DNA of 64,000 nt from UBA2377 sp964429385. GTDB taxonomy: Bacteria; Verrucomicrobiota; Verrucomicrobiia; Opitutales; Opitutaceae. The position numbers and the translations under genes were made by a program. Every line of letters starts with the position of its first letter. The stretch's first letter is position 1. The stretch is taken from positions 1-64,000 of the forward strand of contig CAYSBR010000023.1 of the NCBI GenBank assembly GCA_964429385.1, written 5' to 3'. The notes under the pieces were generated by a model. The model worked only from the letters and a program-made list of their open reading frames with translations. It was not told where the DNA came from and made no database searches. Of this stretch, positions 16,538 to 25,789 are shown one piece after another.

Positions 16538-18445
16538 ATGACCGCTTCCATGCAAACGGATTCCTCCGGAACCGATCCGCGCCGCCTCGCCGGCGCCGGG
16601 CTGGCGTTGGGTGCGCTGGGCGTCGTCTTCGGCGACATCGGCACCAGCCCGCTTTATGCCCTGCGCGAAGCCATCAACTATCTGCCCGCCGCCGACCGCA
16701 CCACCGGAGTGCTGGGTATCCTCTCGCTGATCTTCTGGTCGCTCATCATCGTCGTCAGCTGGAAATACCTCACCTTCGTCACCAAGGCCGACAACCGCGG
16801 CGAAGGCGGCATCTTCGCCCTGTTCGCCCAGGCCAAACTCGACACCGCCGGGCGCAAGGGCCGGGCCATCGGCGCCGGCACGCTGCTCATCCTCTTCGGC
16901 GCCTGCATGCTCTGCGGCGAAGGCGTCATCACGCCGGCGATCTCGGTGCTCTCCGCCGCCGAAGGCCTGCGCCTCATCACCCCCGCCGCCGATGACTGGA
17001 TTCTGCCGGTGGCCTGCGTCGTGCTGGCCGGCGTGTTCTGGTTCCAAAGCCGTGGCAGCGAGGCCATCGGCCGCATCTACGGCCCCATCATGCTCGTCTG
17101 GTTTGTCGTGCTCGGTCTGCTCGGCCTCTGGCAGATCTGGCAGACCCCCATCGTCCTGCAGGCGCTCAACCCCTGGCACGGCTGGGTGCTGTTGCGCGAC
17201 CACCCCCTGCAGATCACCGCGCTGCTCGGCGGCATCGTACTGGCCATCACCGGGGTGGAAGCGATCTATGCCGACATGGGCCACTTCGGCCGGCGCGCGA
17301 TCATGGTCGCGTGGTATGGCATGGCCCTGCCCGGGCTGACGCTGAACTATTTCGGCCAGGGCGCCTATGTCATCTCCCATGGCGGTGTGGTCGAAAATCC
17401 CTTTCTCGCCCTCGCCCCCTCCGGACCGCTGCAACTCGGCCTGATGGGGCTCTCCATGCTGGCGGCGATCATTGCCAGCCAGGCTATGATCTCCGGCACC
17501 TTTTCGCTGATCCGCTCCTCCATCCAGCTCGGCTTCTTTCCGCGCCTGAAGGTGCTCCACACCAACGCCGCGCAGAGCGGGCAGATCTACCTGCCGCTTG
17601 TCAACACGACCCTGGCCCTCGGCGCCATCGCCATCGTGCTCGGTTTCAAGACCAGCGCCAACCTGGCCTCCGCCTACGGCGTCGCCGTGACCACGGCGAT
17701 GACCGTGACCACCTTCGCCTTTTACCTGGTGGCCCGCCGGGCCTGGAAGTGGCCCGTCTGGAAAGCGGGCGCCCTGTGCGGCTTGTTCGCCTTCGTGGAC
17801 ATCACCTACCTCTACGCCAACCTGCACAAGATCCTCGACGGCGGCTGGCTGCCGCTCGCGATCGGCCTCGGCCTCCTCGCCATCATGCACACCTGGAAAA
17901 GCGGCAAGTCAGAGATTTTCCGCCGCGTGTATGCCAACGAGATCACCGAGGACGAACTATTCAAGATCGCGACCAGCAAGCGGGTTCTCCGCGTTCATGG
18001 CACCGGCGTCTTCCTGGCGGGCACCCCGCGCGGCACACCGCTGGTCCTGCTCCACCATGTGAAGGCCAACCAGGTGCTGCACGAGACCATCGTATTGCTC
18101 AGCGTGCTCACCGAGGAAGTGCCCTACACCACCGACGAGGAACGACTCGAAGTCCGCGCGATCGGCGGCGGAGTCTGGCGGGCCGTCGCCCGCTACGGCT
18201 ACATGGAGTCCCCCCACGTCGCCGCGTTGATCGAGCGCATTCGCGACGCCGGCGTGCCGCTCAAGCCCGCGGAAGCCACCTACTATTTCAACCGTGAGAT
18301 GATCATCACCGGCGGTGAAGCGCGCATGTGGGAGTGGCAGAAACACTTTTACGGCTTCCTCAGCCGCAACGCCCGCCAGGCGCGCGACTACTACCAGCTC
18401 CCGCCCATGCAAATCATCGAGATCGGCCTCCCCATCCAGCTCTAG
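16538..18445 (+). CDS. kup: Potassium uptake protein Kup
   Basis: About 635 residues. The N-terminal signature is ALGALGVVFGDIGTSPLYAL, and ADNRGEGGIFALFAQ is also typical of KUP/HAK transporters. About 12 membrane segments follow, then a soluble C-terminal domain from ~residue 460 that includes RVHGTGVFLAG. The family carries K+ with H+ into the cell. The start is uncertain among ATG 16538, ATG 16550 and a GTG at 16472 that would overlap the upstream stop by 4 nt and has GGAAG before it. Intact to its end. It is followed at once by a broken acetyltransferase. Confidence 0.95.
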   Translation: MTASMQTDSSGTDPRRLAGAGLALGALGVVFGDIGTSPLYALREAINYLPAADRTTGVLGILSLIFWSLIIVVSWKYLTFVTKADNRGEGGIFALFAQAKLDTAGRKGRAIGAGTLLILFGACMLCGEGVITPAISVLSAAEGLRLITPAADDWILPVACVVLAGVFWFQSRGSEAIGRIYGPIMLVWFVVLGLLGLWQIWQTPIVLQALNPWHGWVLLRDHPLQITALLGGIVLAITGVEAIYADMGHFGRRAIMVAWYGMALPGLTLNYFGQGAYVISHGGVVENPFLALAPSGPLQLGLMGLSMLAAIIASQAMISGTFSLIRSSIQLGFFPRLKVLHTNAAQSGQIYLPLVNTTLALGAIAIVLGFKTSANLASAYGVAVTTAMTVTTFAFYLVARRAWKWPVWKAGALCGLFAFVDITYLYANLHKILDGGWLPLAIGLGLLAIMHTWKSGKSEIFRRVYANEITEDELFKIATSKRVLRVHGTGVFLAGTPRGTPLVLLHHVKANQVLHETIVLLSVLTEEVPYTTDEERLEVRAIGGGVWRAVARYGYMESPHVAALIERIRDAGVPLKPAEATYYFNREMIITGGEARMWEWQKHFYGFLSRNARQARDYYQLPPMQIIEIGLPIQL

Positions 18446-18448
18446 CCC

Positions 18449-18785
18449 ATGCGACTCGCCGGCCACTCCTTGCGGCCGCTTACCTTCGTCACTACGCCGT
18501 CGTGCATGCCCTGTGGACCGCCACTCCCGGCATCCGGTTGAACGAATCCGACACACCCGAGGCCATCGCGCTATTTTTCGATCGCAATCCTCACCTGAGC
18601 CTCGTGGCGCTGGATTCCACCGGCACCATCGTTGGTTACCACGACGGCTGCCGCGGCTATTTGCACCATCTTGTCAGCGCCCCGTCGGCCCGCAACCTCG
18701 GACTCGCCCGCGCTATAACGAGAGCGGCCAGCCCTTCTGCCTCCGTGAAGGCTGGATTGTCCGCGACGACCTACTCGTAATGTAA
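18449..18785 (+). pseudogene. Degraded GNAT acetyltransferase
   Basis: Three reading frames give consecutive parts of one GNAT protein. Frame 2 from the ATG at 18449 reads MRLAGHSLRPLT. Frame 1 from about 18490 reads YAVVHALWTATPGIRLNESD and GTIVGYHDGCRGYLHHLVSA. Frame 3 near the end reads YNESGQPFCLREGWIVRDD then LLVM and a stop at 18783. Compared with intact GNATs it has lost a few residues after GTIVG and about 25-30 between GLARA and NESGQ (the CoA-binding helix to strand region). So at least two frameshifts and a deletion; no product expected. Confidence 0.85.
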
Positions 18786-18915
18786 CGAATTGCTCGCCCG
18801 TCCTAAGGGCTCATTCACAGGCAATTTATTTATGCCAGAAATCACCTGGCAGAAAATACCCCTCCGCAAAATCTTGGCTTTGACTTTTCCGCTTATCAAC
18901 CCGAGCAAAATCGCA

Positions 18916-21900
18916 ATGAGTGTAGTGAGATACGTAAGTGCACTGACCGTGGGATTATTCTGGCTGGTGCTTCCCGCGCAGACGGCCGATTTGGCCAATA
19001 CCCCGCTCAACCCGATTCCGGTCAAATACAAGGCCGAGCACTTCAACCTGAAGGGGCCAGTGTTCGCGGCGGGCAAGCAGGTGTTCGAGAAAAACGGGCT
19101 GTTGCGCAAAGAGCTGGTTCAGTATTCCTATGACGAAAAGGGGCTGCCCACGGGCAAAGGCTCTGTGACTTGGGAGAGGGATGCGGACGGCAGGGTCATC
19201 AAGGAGGAATATCAGAATGGCCGCACAACGGATTTCACCTATACTGGCGAATTGCTGACGGGGGCAACGTATCGCTACAGGTACGCCAAGGGTGCCAAAA
19301 TTTATGACATCCAAGGGCAGCGAACCTACAGTTACGACAAGCAGGGGCGGCTGATTCGCGAGACGCTGGACGAAACCAACGAGGAAAACGGCGATACAAA
19401 AGAGGTCACCATCTACGCCTACACCCAAGATGGCGATACCCTGAAAGTCGTCAAGACGGTGCAAAAGGGTGGCGAACCATCCGTCCGTCACCACGAAACC
19501 TACCAAAACGGCTGGCTCATCCACTCCAGCAAGGAGGGCGATCCGATTGAGCTGACCATCGAGTACACCTTCGACAGCTATGGTAATCCGGTGAAATTTG
19601 CCCACGTGCAGAACAACGGCGTGCGCGACACATTCAGCCGCAGTTTCAGCTATTATCCTGATTTGGAGAAGGAAAACCGGATCAGCTTCGGCTCCGAGAA
19701 CCGCAAGACCTTTTATCCGATCGCGGCATTTCGCAACGGCGAGCCAGCGGATGACATAGCCTACACGTTAACTGCGGACAAGAAGACCGTGCTGATCTAT
19801 GACGAGTTCAGCAACACCTACTATGCCGCAGCTTTCGACCCGAACCGCAAGCCAGAGGATGAAACCCCGGCGCAGGTGTTTGCCGCAGGCACGGATGTCA
19901 TCGCCCTTTACAATCCTGACGGGGCTAAGGTCGAACCTTTTTACAAGGGATCGCGATTGTTCGTAAATGGAAAAGGAAAAAGCCTGAGAACGATCACAGG
20001 GGAGATTCTCTGCTTCGCGGACAGCAACCTTTCTACTGAAGCCACCACAATCCTCCTCGAAGAGCCCGGAAACGAGCCCCAGGCTGCGGGCATCGCGCAG
20101 GTGCTGCGCGGAAAAGTGCTCAAGCGCACTCACGGGAGATTTGATTCGCACCTCTTTTATGCCATCAACGAACAGGGAACCTTCCAACTGTTCAACGACG
20201 GGCAGACCGTTGGCGGAAAGCTTAAACTGGAATCCATGTCGGAGGGCGACACCCTGCTGCTTGATGAAAAGGGCGAGCCCAAGTACGTTATGCTGGGCGG
20301 GCAGACGAACCCCAGACCCGGCATTTACGAAGCGCGGTACTATGTCCCCTCGCGCGACGCAGAGCGGCGCAAGGGCAACAACTTCGATGGTGTGCCGGGG
20401 TTTACCGCGACGGACATCGCCGCCTTGCGCCAGATCGACGAAAAAGCGCTGCGCTCCCGTGTGCAGCAAAAGGTGGATTTGGTGAACGCGCCGCTCAATC
20501 AGGTCGCACACGCTAATTATCGGGAAGAAACCGGCATGAAGGGCGACGTCGCCTATGTGCATGCGGACTACATGCACCTGTTCTTTGATGAGGACGGCAA
20601 CCGCATCTACCCGCGCAAGGATTATTTCACCAGCGAGGCGGAAGCCCGCAGCCATCAGGGGCGCTACCTGCGTTTTGACGATGGCAACAAGCTGGTTTAT
20701 TCACAGGAATTCACCCCCGGCGGCTGGACGTACGTCTATCAATACAACCCTGACGGCACCCTGCGGAGCATCCACATGATGGAGGGCGACCAAATGATGC
20801 AGGTGCGCGACTATACTTACGACGAGCGTGGCAGGGTCACTAAATATGTACATCGCAGCGGGCAGGTCGCAGATACCTACACCTATGCCTACACCGAAAA
20901 CGACGGCAGGCTGACCGTTGTGGAGAAAGTGACACCAGTGCGGCAGGACAAGACATCTGAATCCGTCTATGTTTTTGAAAACGGTCGAGAGATTGAGCGC
21001 ACCGACACCTTTAATGGCGAAGTGATAAAAAACACTTTTAAGATGGAGTATGATGCGCAGGGCAACATTGCCCGCAAAACGGATCAGGAAGGCAGGGATT
21101 CTCAATCCCTCTACTACTATGAGCATGAGTTGTACGGGGGGGCTTTCCCGCAGTGGTGGCATTGGAAAAAGCGCTCAAAGGGGGACAGCTTTGTCGATCT
21201 GTATGTTGATGACCGCAAGGTGGACACACTCCACAACTTCGGCAAAAGCCCTAACGCCCATGCCGTCTTTTACGAGCCCATTACCCAGCGCTACCTGATC
21301 GCCCGCAACGCATTTGTGGCTGAGGCGGATGACGCCGCTCCCGCAGCAGGGGCAATGGAAATCGTGTCTCGCGGCCCGTTCCTGCTTTATCTCAACAAAG
21401 ATAAGGGCCTGACCTTTTACCGCGACGGCTCAATGTCCGCCCCGTTTAAGCAGGTTTTCCGTACCGGAGACGAACTGCTGCTCTATGAGCCGGGGAAAAA
21501 TCGCACCTACCTCGTGCCTGAGTTTCAACTCGGGCAGGAGCGCCTCTTTCCAGTAAAGGATTTGGGGCAGGATGCCGTTAACTGGTGGCAAGAGGATGCC
21601 AAGAGCAATATTGTGCTCATCCAAAACGGTGAACAGATTGAGGGCAAGGGATTGGGCAATGGCGGCGGCTATCCCAATGGTGATCGCCTGCTCCTTAAAG
21701 ACGGCAAGCCGTGGATGATTATCACCAAAGCGCAGATTGAAGCATATGATAAAGTCCATTTGCTCACCCCCTACGACGGCAGGGGAAAGCCGGGAGAGAA
21801 GCCCGTCGCCAAGAAGGTGGAGACAGCCCCTTATAATCCGAAGCTGAAACTGGCGATCCGCAATTACATGGGCGGCCATATGTACTGCCAGAACGGCAAA

Positions 21901-22467
21901 CCGACCTATGCACCAAGCGCTTCTTATAAAGCCGACTCGGGCAATGCCTTCGCCTATTATCCACCAGGTCGCTATCACTTTTTTGAAAAGCTGAATGCCC
22001 CCGACTTCAAACACGATGAAGTCCGCGAGCAAACCCGCACCGCGATAGAAAACCATCTGGCCGAGGTGGACGGGCAGACGGTACGGGTGTGGTATGATGG
22101 CCAGCGCCTGCGGCCAGAGGACTACTCCGTCTTTGATTGCTCCAACAGACGCAAACTGCTGTGCATCCCCTCGAAAAAAATGTATGCCCAACTCGCCCCG
22201 GAGAATGGCTTCCATGAATTCCGCTTCCTGATGCCAGAGGGCAAGCTGAACTTCCTAATCAAAAACGCCGATGGCTCGCTGCGGGTGATTGAGCGCGGCA
22301 AGGAACTGACGGGGGAGGAGGTCGGCCTGTGGATCAGCGGCAAAGGCCACACGATCATCAGTGTCTCGGGTGACCCGTCTTATGCGATTCCTCGTTTGAG
22401 CGAGGAGCTGAAACCGGGCATCTACGGCCTTGATGATTTCTCTTACAGCTACGTCAACACTGACTGA
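18916..22467 (+). CDS. Large secreted YD-repeat protein with internal duplication
   Basis: 1183 residues from the ATG that opens a signal peptide (SVVRYVSALTVGLFWLVLPA). Two long copies of one unit can be seen by eye, offset by about 495 residues: DLANTPLN near residue 26 against DLVNAPLN near 522, YSYDKQGRL near 138 against YTYDERGRV near 633, YTFDSYGNP near 217 against MEYDAQGNI near 710. YD/Rhs-like motifs sit in each copy, followed by non-YD beta-rich segments and a unique C-terminal part (~1000-1183). No Rhs core closing motif and no toxin tip. The DNA is clearly less GC-rich than its neighbours, which suggests transfer. Function unknown; a surface or periplasmic binding role is plausible. 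Confidence 0.85.
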   Translation: MSVVRYVSALTVGLFWLVLPAQTADLANTPLNPIPVKYKAEHFNLKGPVFAAGKQVFEKNGLLRKELVQYSYDEKGLPTGKGSVTWERDADGRVIKEEYQNGRTTDFTYTGELLTGATYRYRYAKGAKIYDIQGQRTYSYDKQGRLIRETLDETNEENGDTKEVTIYAYTQDGDTLKVVKTVQKGGEPSVRHHETYQNGWLIHSSKEGDPIELTIEYTFDSYGNPVKFAHVQNNGVRDTFSRSFSYYPDLEKENRISFGSENRKTFYPIAAFRNGEPADDIAYTLTADKKTVLIYDEFSNTYYAAAFDPNRKPEDETPAQVFAAGTDVIALYNPDGAKVEPFYKGSRLFVNGKGKSLRTITGEILCFADSNLSTEATTILLEEPGNEPQAAGIAQVLRGKVLKRTHGRFDSHLFYAINEQGTFQLFNDGQTVGGKLKLESMSEGDTLLLDEKGEPKYVMLGGQTNPRPGIYEARYYVPSRDAERRKGNNFDGVPGFTATDIAALRQIDEKALRSRVQQKVDLVNAPLNQVAHANYREETGMKGDVAYVHADYMHLFFDEDGNRIYPRKDYFTSEAEARSHQGRYLRFDDGNKLVYSQEFTPGGWTYVYQYNPDGTLRSIHMMEGDQMMQVRDYTYDERGRVTKYVHRSGQVADTYTYAYTENDGRLTVVEKVTPVRQDKTSESVYVFENGREIERTDTFNGEVIKNTFKMEYDAQGNIARKTDQEGRDSQSLYYYEHELYGGAFPQWWHWKKRSKGDSFVDLYVDDRKVDTLHNFGKSPNAHAVFYEPITQRYLIARNAFVAEADDAAPAAGAMEIVSRGPFLLYLNKDKGLTFYRDGSMSAPFKQVFRTGDELLLYEPGKNRTYLVPEFQLGQERLFPVKDLGQDAVNWWQEDAKSNIVLIQNGEQIEGKGLGNGGGYPNGDRLLLKDGKPWMIITKAQIEAYDKVHLLTPYDGRGKPGEKPVAKKVETAPYNPKLKLAIRNYMGGHMYCQNGKPTYAPSASYKADSGNAFAYYPPGRYHFFEKLNAPDFKHDEVREQTRTAIENHLAEVDGQTVRVWYDGQRLRPEDYSVFDCSNRRKLLCIPSKKMYAQLAPENGFHEFRFLMPEGKLNFLIKNADGSLRVIERGKELTGEEVGLWISGKGHTIISVSGDPSYAIPRLSEELKPGIYGLDDFSYSYVNTD

Positions 22468-22549
22468 TCTTCCAAATCTTCAATCCATATAATGATGCGA
22501 CCTTTAAGGCGGTCCACCTGATCGTCACAACCGACTCCGGAATAGATCT

Positions 22550-24280
22550 TCAGCCCACGGCGCGTGCGGCGGCGGCGAACAGTTTTTTGCGCAGCGCCGC
22601 ATCCCGCTTCCGGTTTGTCCGGATTTCCAACACGCGAATGCCCTGCGCCGGCAGTTCCGTGAGCAAGGCCGCGAGCTGCGCCAGGCCATGGACGGGGATA
22701 TGCTCCACACCGTAGGCCGCGCAGAGCCGGGCAAATTCAACCTGCTGCGGCGTGGCGAAAAAACGCTCAAACGAATCCTGAAACTGTGCCACGGGCAGAT
22801 GTTCAAAAATCCCGCCGCCCTCATTGTTGACCAGAACGACAGTCAGTGAACCGCGGAGCAGCGGGCGCAACAGAAGCCCGTTGGTATCATGCAGGAAGGC
22901 GAGATCTCCCGTTAACAGGACCGCAGGCGCTCCGCCATGCGCCACGCCCAGCGCGGTGCCGAGGGTGCCATCAATCCCGTTCGCCCCCCGATTGAAATAC
23001 AGCCGCCGACGCCGGTCATCCGCCGGCCAAAAATACTCCACATCCCGCACCGGCATGCTGCTGGCCACGAACAACGGCGCGTCCACCGGCAACGCCTGGG
23101 CCAGAGCCAGGGTAATATCCCCTTCGAAAACATCTTCTCCTTCGCGCCCCGCCGCCCGCAACACCGCGACTGCCGCCTGTTCTGCACGGATCCAGGCCGC
23201 CAACCAGGAGGGATCAGTGGCAACCCCGGGCACAGATCGTACTATGCTTACCCCCGCCCGCACCGCCTGCGTGCGCCCATGCAGGGCATCGCGATTATCC
23301 TCCCGTGCACTGATAAGAATGACCTCCGCACCGCCGGTCTCCAGCCATTGGCGCAGCACCTTGCTCGTTGGCCAGTTCCCCAGACACAGGACCTTGTCCG
23401 GACGCAATCGGGCGGCGGTGCCGGTGTCGCGCAGAAACGCATCATACGCCGTGATCACCGGTGCGCCCGCCGGAGCGTGGTGTCGCAACACGGACAGCCC
23501 ATCGGCCAACACCGGCCAGCCAAGTTTAGCGGCCAAGGCCCAGACCTCTGCGGCATACGCATCCGGCGTGCCCACGGCATCCGCCCCGGCCACGATCACG
23601 CCCCGCGCCGGCAGGGGATCCCACTGATACTCTGATGCCGTGACTGGTCGCGAAACCGGCGTGAGATGGGCAAAAAAATCCGACTCCACTTGAGCTTCCA
23701 ACCCGCGGGCGGTCCCATCCTCGACCGGCGGGAGCGGATCGCGAAACGGCGCGTTGAGATGGACGGGGCCGGCCGTCGGTTGCAGCGTGCGCCCGCAGGC
23801 GTGAGTCAGAGTTTGCCGCAGGTAAGCGAGGAGGGCCGGCTTCGACTCCGGCAACGCCAACTCGTGGTGGAAATTCACCTGTCCGCCGAAGAGCTTTTGC
23901 TGATCAATGGTCTGGCCCGAAGCGCAGGCCCGCATTTCCGGTGGACGATCCGCCGTGATCACCAGCAGCGGCACACCGCTCTCCCGCGCCTCGATCACCG
24001 CCGGATAATAGTTGGCGCCCGCGGTGCCGGAGGTGCACAACAAAACCACGGGACGATGCGAGCGTTTCGCCAGCCCCAGCGCGAAGAACCCCGCCGTGCG
24101 TTCATCGAGGACCGGAATTGCCTCCAACTCCGGATGCGCCGCAAACGCCAGCGTGAGCGGCGTCGAGCGCGACCCCGGTGAAATCACCGCGTGCCGCACG
24201 CCGCAGCGCACGAGCGTCTCGGCAGCGACGCTGGCCCAGAGGGCGTTGGTATTGCGGAAATCGAGCCGGGGCGGATTCAT
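22550..24280 (-). CDS. menD: 2-succinyl-5-enolpyruvyl-6-hydroxy-3-cyclohexene-1-carboxylate synthase (MenD)
   Basis: 576 residues. A thiamin-diphosphate enzyme that joins 2-oxoglutarate to isochorismate in menaquinone synthesis. The N-terminal domain shows the MenD signature VRHAVISPGSRSTPLTLAF and the activating Glu in VLDERTAGFFALGLAKRS. CTSGTAGANYYPAVIEA and ADRPPEMRACASGQTIDQ also match. The ThDP-binding GDLAFLHDTNGL segment and NNEGGGIFEHLP lie in the C-terminal domain. It overlaps menF by 4 nt. Later men genes are not in the window. Confidence 0.95.
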   Translation of the reverse strand: MNPPRLDFRNTNALWASVAAETLVRCGVRHAVISPGSRSTPLTLAFAAHPELEAIPVLDERTAGFFALGLAKRSHRPVVLLCTSGTAGANYYPAVIEARESGVPLLVITADRPPEMRACASGQTIDQQKLFGGQVNFHHELALPESKPALLAYLRQTLTHACGRTLQPTAGPVHLNAPFRDPLPPVEDGTARGLEAQVESDFFAHLTPVSRPVTASEYQWDPLPARGVIVAGADAVGTPDAYAAEVWALAAKLGWPVLADGLSVLRHHAPAGAPVITAYDAFLRDTGTAARLRPDKVLCLGNWPTSKVLRQWLETGGAEVILISAREDNRDALHGRTQAVRAGVSIVRSVPGVATDPSWLAAWIRAEQAAVAVLRAAGREGEDVFEGDITLALAQALPVDAPLFVASSMPVRDVEYFWPADDRRRRLYFNRGANGIDGTLGTALGVAHGGAPAVLLTGDLAFLHDTNGLLLRPLLRGSLTVVLVNNEGGGIFEHLPVAQFQDSFERFFATPQQVEFARLCAAYGVEHIPVHGLAQLAALLTELPAQGIRVLEIRTNRKRDAALRKKLFAAAARAVG

Positions 24281-25713
24281 GGCGTGAGCAGAGCGTCAAG
24301 CATGGCCTTAAACTTCAGCTCCGTTTCCGCAAACTCCTTCTCCGGGGTCGAGCCCGCCACAATACCCGCCCCGGCGTAAACCCGCACCTGGGCGCCATCC
24401 ACCCGCGCCGACCGCAGGCCGACGAAAAACTCGCCGCCGCCCCGGGCGTTCATCCAGCCGATGGCCCCGGCATACAATCCACGGGGAAACCCTTCCAATT
24501 CACGGATGCGCGCGAGGGCCGCATCCTGCGGCGTGCCGCCGACCGCCGGCGTGGGATGCAGCGCCGCCAGCACCTGCAACAGCCGGACCGCGTCGCCAAG
24601 CTGGGCGCGCACGGGAGTGTGCAGATGCTGGACATTGGCCAGCCGGCGCAACGCCGGCGCGGCGGCGAATTCCGGCTGCAGACCCAGTTTCCGCAGGCGG
24701 GAAGCCACCGCCTCAATCACGAGCCGGTGCTCGCGCAGATTCTTCTCACTGTGCAGCAACGCCGCCGCCAGCGCGGCATCCTCGCTGGCGCTGGCGCCGC
24801 GGCTGATGGTGCCGGCCAGCGCCTCGGTCTCCAGAACACCCTTGCTCACGCGCACCAGGCGTTCCGGGCTCGCGCCGATAAAGCTCTGCCCCCGGCCATT
24901 CGCCAATGAAAAGGCATAACAGTCCGGAAACCGCTGGCGTAGTCCGTTCAACACGCGCAACGGATGAAAAGGCGTCGCTGCTTTTACGTCACGAGCCCGC
25001 GCCAGCACGATCTTGCTGAACACATCGGCCGTGATGAGCTCCAAGGCCCGGGCCACTGAACGCCGGTAGTCACCAGACTCGCTGACTTGAAACGTGGCTC
25101 GGGCGTCCGGGGCGTGAGCCGGCAAAGACGAGGCGCCTGCGCCGCCTTCGTATTCGAAACGGCTGAACTTCGCATGGGCCCGCCACACCCGCTCCACCAG
25201 CGGTTCGAGAGCCGCATCCGGGCCGATCATCAGGTTTGCCACCGCCGTGGTGACCGCCCCGGCGCGCGCCACCTGCCAGCGTGGCACAAATACCCGGGCC
25301 GCCGGAAAAGCCTCACCCGCCTCCGCTTCGTCACTGAAGGTGAAAGCGGTGAAAAAATGCGGCCCGCCAAACGGTGCGCTCACCTGCCCCACAGCGATCG
25401 CATCCGCGAGTGTTGCATCCACCCAGTTTTGCACGGCGGCGAAACGCCCCGGGCCCTGCGCGGTGAAATCAGTCGCGATTTCCGCCCCCGCGATGGCGCT
25501 GCCGATATCGGGACGCTCGGCATAAAAATGCGGCTCGCCGGGCTCGAAGATGGACTCGAGCACCGCCAGCGGATCCAGCGCATCCACGGCCAGCGAGATG
25601 CTGACCAATCGTGGCCGGCCCGCCTGCTGCGCCGCCGCCCGGCACTGCGCGAGGAAATCGCGCAGCGCTTCCGGCGTCGCATTGGCCACAGGGTCGAGCG
25701 GAAGGATCGTCAT
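24277..25713 (-). CDS. menF: Isochorismate synthase
   Basis: 478 residues. It turns chorismate into isochorismate, the entry to menaquinone, and belongs to the chorismate-binding family. The C-terminal catalytic half has SFIGASPERLVRVSKGVLET, ALAGTISRGAS, HRLVIEAV (catalytic Glu) and PTPAVGGTP. The N-terminal half is variable, as in the family. Its stop overlaps the menD start by 4 nt, giving a menF-menD unit. A salicylate or anthranilate enzyme is less likely given menD next door. Confidence 0.93.
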   Translation of the reverse strand: MTILPLDPVANATPEALRDFLAQCRAAAQQAGRPRLVSISLAVDALDPLAVLESIFEPGEPHFYAERPDIGSAIAGAEIATDFTAQGPGRFAAVQNWVDATLADAIAVGQVSAPFGGPHFFTAFTFSDEAEAGEAFPAARVFVPRWQVARAGAVTTAVANLMIGPDAALEPLVERVWRAHAKFSRFEYEGGAGASSLPAHAPDARATFQVSESGDYRRSVARALELITADVFSKIVLARARDVKAATPFHPLRVLNGLRQRFPDCYAFSLANGRGQSFIGASPERLVRVSKGVLETEALAGTISRGASASEDAALAAALLHSEKNLREHRLVIEAVASRLRKLGLQPEFAAAPALRRLANVQHLHTPVRAQLGDAVRLLQVLAALHPTPAVGGTPQDAALARIRELEGFPRGLYAGAIGWMNARGGGEFFVGLRSARVDGAQVRVYAGAGIVAGSTPEKEFAETELKFKAMLDALLTP

Positions 25714-25789
25714 GGAATCATCTTCTCGATTCTGATCGCCTCCGCCGGCCGAGGAAAGGAGGCGCCCAGGATTTCGAGCAGAAACAGGT

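Noticed and set aside
16406..17890. 494-residue open frame antisense to kup
   Set aside because: Rich in Gly, Ala, Asp, Glu and His with no domain; a shadow of the GC-rich kup codons.
18916..22467. Polymorphic Rhs toxin with immunity gene
   Set aside because: YD motifs are present but the Rhs core closing motif, a variable toxin tip and a downstream immunity ORF are all missing.
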